A stretch of DNA of 64,000 nucleotides, from the NCBI RefSeq assembly GCF_025558485.1, contig NZ_CP102930.1, positions 806,001-870,000 of the forward strand. Direction: 5' to 3'. This document shows positions 61,810 through 64,000 of the stretch, piece by piece. The number at the start of each line of letters is the position of its first letter. The stretch's first letter is position 1. This DNA comes from Bdellovibrio bacteriovorus (lineage in GTDB: Bacteria; Bdellovibrionota; Bdellovibrionia; Bdellovibrionales; Bdellovibrionaceae). The notes under the pieces were generated by a model. That model worked only from the letters and a program-made list of their open reading frames with translations. It was not told where the DNA came from and did no database searches. A program made the position numbers and the translations under genes.

Positions 61810-62472
61810 CTACAGCTTCATCCGGTTGCGCTTTAACGCCTCAGAAATAAGATCGTGATCTATTCCGACAAGAATGGCTATTTCGGGATTCATGGCCGGA
61901 CACAGAAAATGGGCGGGCACCGGCAAGGTCGCTCGCTTGCCTTTCATATCATACCAATCATCCCCTTTACGCAGCTGCTGATCCTGCGCTTTGGTTGTAA
62001 AAGGCCAGATGTAAGAATCAAAAAATTCGCTCACGAACAGTGACTCCCCACCAGGGCCCTGCGCCTCGCCCTGCACATGATATCGCGACAGCTTGCGATT
62101 ATCCCCGGCGACATAAGAAAAATCCTTCAAGGTTCCCGGCACAAAAACAAAGTCTTCAGGATGCAGCAAAAAATTGCGTAAAACATCCGTCTTGCGGGCG
62201 CGATGAAACACCCGTGCCGCAAAAACAAAAGCCGCTGCCATAATCAACATCATCACCGCAGATCCAGAACCCGACCACAGGGGCATTTCATCTTTTCGTA
62301 CCAGATAAATAAAGAACCCACTGACCAGCAGACTGGCCAAAGCACAGACGGAAAAAACCCCAATTAGCAACCAGCCCGGCGTGCCCCGGTGGCGCGCCAG
62401 CTTCTGCAAGCGCGTCGGATCTTTTAATTCCTGTTCATTTTTTACAGCCAGATATTTCCATGTCTTATGCAT
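61810..62472 (-). CDS. Two-helix membrane protein of unknown function
   Basis: A 220-residue protein with two hydrophobic helices (LLIGVFSVCALASLLVSGFFIYLV and AVMMLIMAAAFVFAARVF), a cytoplasmic N-terminus and a C-terminal soluble domain that is rich in Asp/Gly. YHVQGEAQGPGGESLFVSEFF looks like a beta-sandwich. No family recognised. The gene ends at the stop of the convergent TraE-like gene and follows the histidine kinase gene by three bases, so may be its operon partner. Confidence 0.72.
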   Translation of the reverse strand: MHKTWKYLAVKNEQELKDPTRLQKLARHRGTPGWLLIGVFSVCALASLLVSGFFIYLVRKDEMPLWSGSGSAVMMLIMAAAFVFAARVFHRARKTDVLRNFLLHPEDFVFVPGTLKDFSYVAGDNRKLSRYHVQGEAQGPGGESLFVSEFFDSYIWPFTTKAQDQQLRKGDDWYDMKGKRATLPVPAHFLCPAMNPEIAILVGIDHDLISEALKRNRMKL

Positions 62473-62475
62473 GGA

Positions 62476-63669
62476 TTAAGAATGAGCAGCCCCCAGATCA
62501 GGGTCAAGCGCAGATTCAGGAGCTTTGGGAATACTTAAAATAACCTGGGTGCCAACCCCCACCCGGGAACGAATTTGCAAATCCCCGCCCACGGCTTCCA
62601 AGGATTTTTTGGCATCATACAAGCCCAGTCCATTGCCTTTTTCTTTTCCGTAACTGACCCCTTCCTGTGTCAACTGCGGCAAAACCTCTTCCGGAATACC
62701 GCAACCATTATCCATAATTTGCAGCAACCAATGATCCTGACGTTCCATCAAGGTCATATTAATCGAGGCCTCCTTTTCCGGCAGAGCCTCCAAGGAGTTG
62801 TTTAACAGATTACTGACAACCCTTTGCAGTTTCACTGAATCCAGCAGAACTTTCACTGATGCGGAATGAATGTGCTTGTGCCATGTGAAGTCCACTTGCG
62901 GATTGGAAAAGCGATATTCTTTTAAAAGTGATTCCAGCAAAGCCGTCAAATCCTGCTGCTTGGCAACTGTTACGGCAGACTCTGGCGAAACTGACTTACG
63001 ACTGCGGCTTAACAGGTCTTCGGCGATACCTTTGATACGGGATACGGCATGGTCGAAGAGTTCTTTTTTCTCTGAGCTCATTTCATGTGAAAGCTGACTT
63101 AGGGTCGTCAGGGCCATCAAAGGTCCGCGAATATCATGGGCCACCTGACGGGAGATTTCAGAAATTTCCCGAGACAGTGCCAGTTCGGACTCCAGTTTTT
63201 GTTCATGCAAGCGGGCCATAAATTCACGACGATAAGACCAACCAAGGAACACCAACCCCAACACCAGACCCAGCATAAATAATGGCGAGGTCACAGCCTT
63301 CACTGCCAGCTCGGATGTTCCGAAACACACAGCAATACTTCCCGCAGGCAAAGAGTTCAATGTGATCGGCACTTGCGTTGAAAACAGACATTGCAGGGAT
63401 TCAGGCTTCTGCACTTCGCTTTTTACCACCGCAGTGTGGACTTCTTTAAGCTGGCTCAGGATTTTATTCTGCAAACCAGGGTCACCCTGAAACAGTTTTG
63501 CCCGGGCAATGTCATCCTCCCAGATGCCGACATACTGCTGAACCGAGCTGCGGGCGCGCTGGACTTCAAAAGTAAAACTCAAAACAGCCACGGCCAGACT
63601 TACCAGCACAAAGACCGTAAGCCATTTTCCCGAAATCCCATTTTGAGACGACACTTTTGTATTACCCAT
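62476..63669 (-). CDS. Sensor histidine kinase with periplasmic loop
   Basis: A 397-residue kinase with two transmembrane helices (about 17-36 and 130-148) flanking a periplasmic loop that has two cysteines (LQCLFS and AVCFGT). H-box ISRQVAHDIRGPLMAL with predicted His178, N-box VVSNLLNNSLEAL, G1 DNGCGIPEE and G2 GKEKGNGLGLYDAKK. No response regulator is adjacent. Start taken as ATG 63669; a TTG six bases earlier is possible. Confidence 0.9.
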   Translation of the reverse strand: MGNTKVSSQNGISGKWLTVFVLVSLAVAVLSFTFEVQRARSSVQQYVGIWEDDIARAKLFQGDPGLQNKILSQLKEVHTAVVKSEVQKPESLQCLFSTQVPITLNSLPAGSIAVCFGTSELAVKAVTSPLFMLGLVLGLVFLGWSYRREFMARLHEQKLESELALSREISEISRQVAHDIRGPLMALTTLSQLSHEMSSEKKELFDHAVSRIKGIAEDLLSRSRKSVSPESAVTVAKQQDLTALLESLLKEYRFSNPQVDFTWHKHIHSASVKVLLDSVKLQRVVSNLLNNSLEALPEKEASINMTLMERQDHWLLQIMDNGCGIPEEVLPQLTQEGVSYGKEKGNGLGLYDAKKSLEAVGGDLQIRSRVGVGTQVILSIPKAPESALDPDLGAAHS

Positions 63670-63830
63670 ACCCAAAGTTCAAGCAAACCCCGAACCGCCC
63701 TGCCCGGGCCCCTGAACAGTTTCCGGGTGTCTATGAAGTTGACAGGAGACGTCTGTGGTCCTCATTACTTTTTTGATTTTTCTCGGGCAAAATCGTTAAC
63801 TTTTCAGCAGGCTAAACCGTTTTAGTAGAT

Positions 63831-64000
63831 ATGAAGTTACTATGGGTGGGGGGCCTTGTTGCCACCGTCAGTCTATTTGCAGCATGTACCGGACCGCAAC
63901 GCGCTCCGAGCTCTATCATGTACGATGATGAACGCGCCAATCGTATCCAGGAAATTGATGTCGAGCTTTCCCACTATTGGAACAAGGACTGGGAATACAA
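63831..64000 (+). CDS. Lipoprotein, 3' end outside window
   Basis: ATG 63831 begins MKLLWVGGLVATVSLFAAC, a signal peptide with lipobox FAAC. The next residues (TGPQRAPSSIMYDDERANRIQEIDVELSHYWNKDWEY) are polar and helical and end at the window edge. No family can be given from this fragment. TTGACA at 63739-63744 lies in its upstream region but has no good -10 partner. Confidence 0.7.
   Translation, partial: MKLLWVGGLVATVSLFAACTGPQRAPSSIMYDDERANRIQEIDVELSHYWNKDWEY

Noticed and set aside
63739-63767. Promoter of the final lipoprotein from TTGACA at 63739
   Set aside because: At the correct distance the -10 region reads TCATTA, a poor match.
1-64000. CRISPR arrays, insertion sequences and prophage genes
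   Set aside because: No regularly spaced repeats, transposase or phage structural genes were found.

Overview
The window is a densely coded bacterial chromosome segment of moderate GC with about 68 protein genes, one tRNA and very short intergenic gaps. The content is Gram-negative: many lipoproteins with lipoboxes, a BamE-like protein, an alpha-2-macroglobulin/PbpC pair and a caa3-type cytochrome oxidase. Together with the number of secreted hydrolases and histidine kinases this suggests a predatory or environmental delta-type proteobacterium of the Bdellovibrio group. That assignment is recognition of gene content, not proof. I see no phage, plasmid, insertion sequence or CRISPR array.

Layout. 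1-3.1 kb: partial GDSL esterase, RRM protein, YajQ and SlyD on minus; HNH nuclease and GNAT acetyltransferase on plus. 3.1-9.2 kb (plus): adenosine-deaminase-like protein and an AmpG-like permease (4-base overlap), type II NADH dehydrogenase, type III polyketide synthase with a coupled membrane protein. 9.3 kb: tRNA-Ser(GGA). 9.7-16.5 kb: Cys-rich regulator divergent from a membrane protein, VOC and GFA proteins, MFS exporter, orphan binding protein, HlyIII-like protein, DEAD-box helicase, DoxX protein. 16.5-24 kb: HEISH membrane protein, histidine kinase, RadD, ArsC, second DEAD-box helicase, Tpx, SLT-like lipoprotein, APP1-domain protein. 24-29.9 kb: RsmG, STAS-like protein, DUF899, APH-type kinase, M14 carboxypeptidase, a quinone oxidoreductase with a broken 5' end, PhnD-like lipoprotein.

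30-34.2 kb is a phosphorelay module (Hpt, hybrid kinase, response regulator). 34.6-42.1 kb holds pbpC and a very large thioester-containing alpha-2-macroglobulin. 42.3-46.3 kb has an unlisted 40-residue membrane protein, SodC lipoprotein, fumarylacetoacetase-family hydrolase, a beta-barrel protein, an apparently truncated LTA-synthase/sulfatase membrane protein abutting a 101-bp palindromic element, and maleylacetoacetate isomerase. 46.3-52.2 kb is a complete minus-strand cytochrome oxidase operon (cytochrome c, SCO, CtaC, CtaD, CtaE, CtaF, CtaB). 52.4-57.6 kb is a two-sided lipid-type locus: FabG-like reductase plus two alpha/beta hydrolases facing a KAS III-like enzyme plus an acyl-CoA synthetase. 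57.6-64 kb has secreted proteins, a matrixin-like protease, a lipoprotein plus TraE-like protein pair, a histidine kinase and a partial lipoprotein.

The least ordinary signals are regulatory RNA-level and degenerative ones: a hairpin that buries the Shine-Dalgarno sequence of the STAS gene, a terminator that contains the start codon of the next gene, a palindrome at the end of a truncated gene, and a KAS III-like enzyme lacking the usual catalytic His and Asn.
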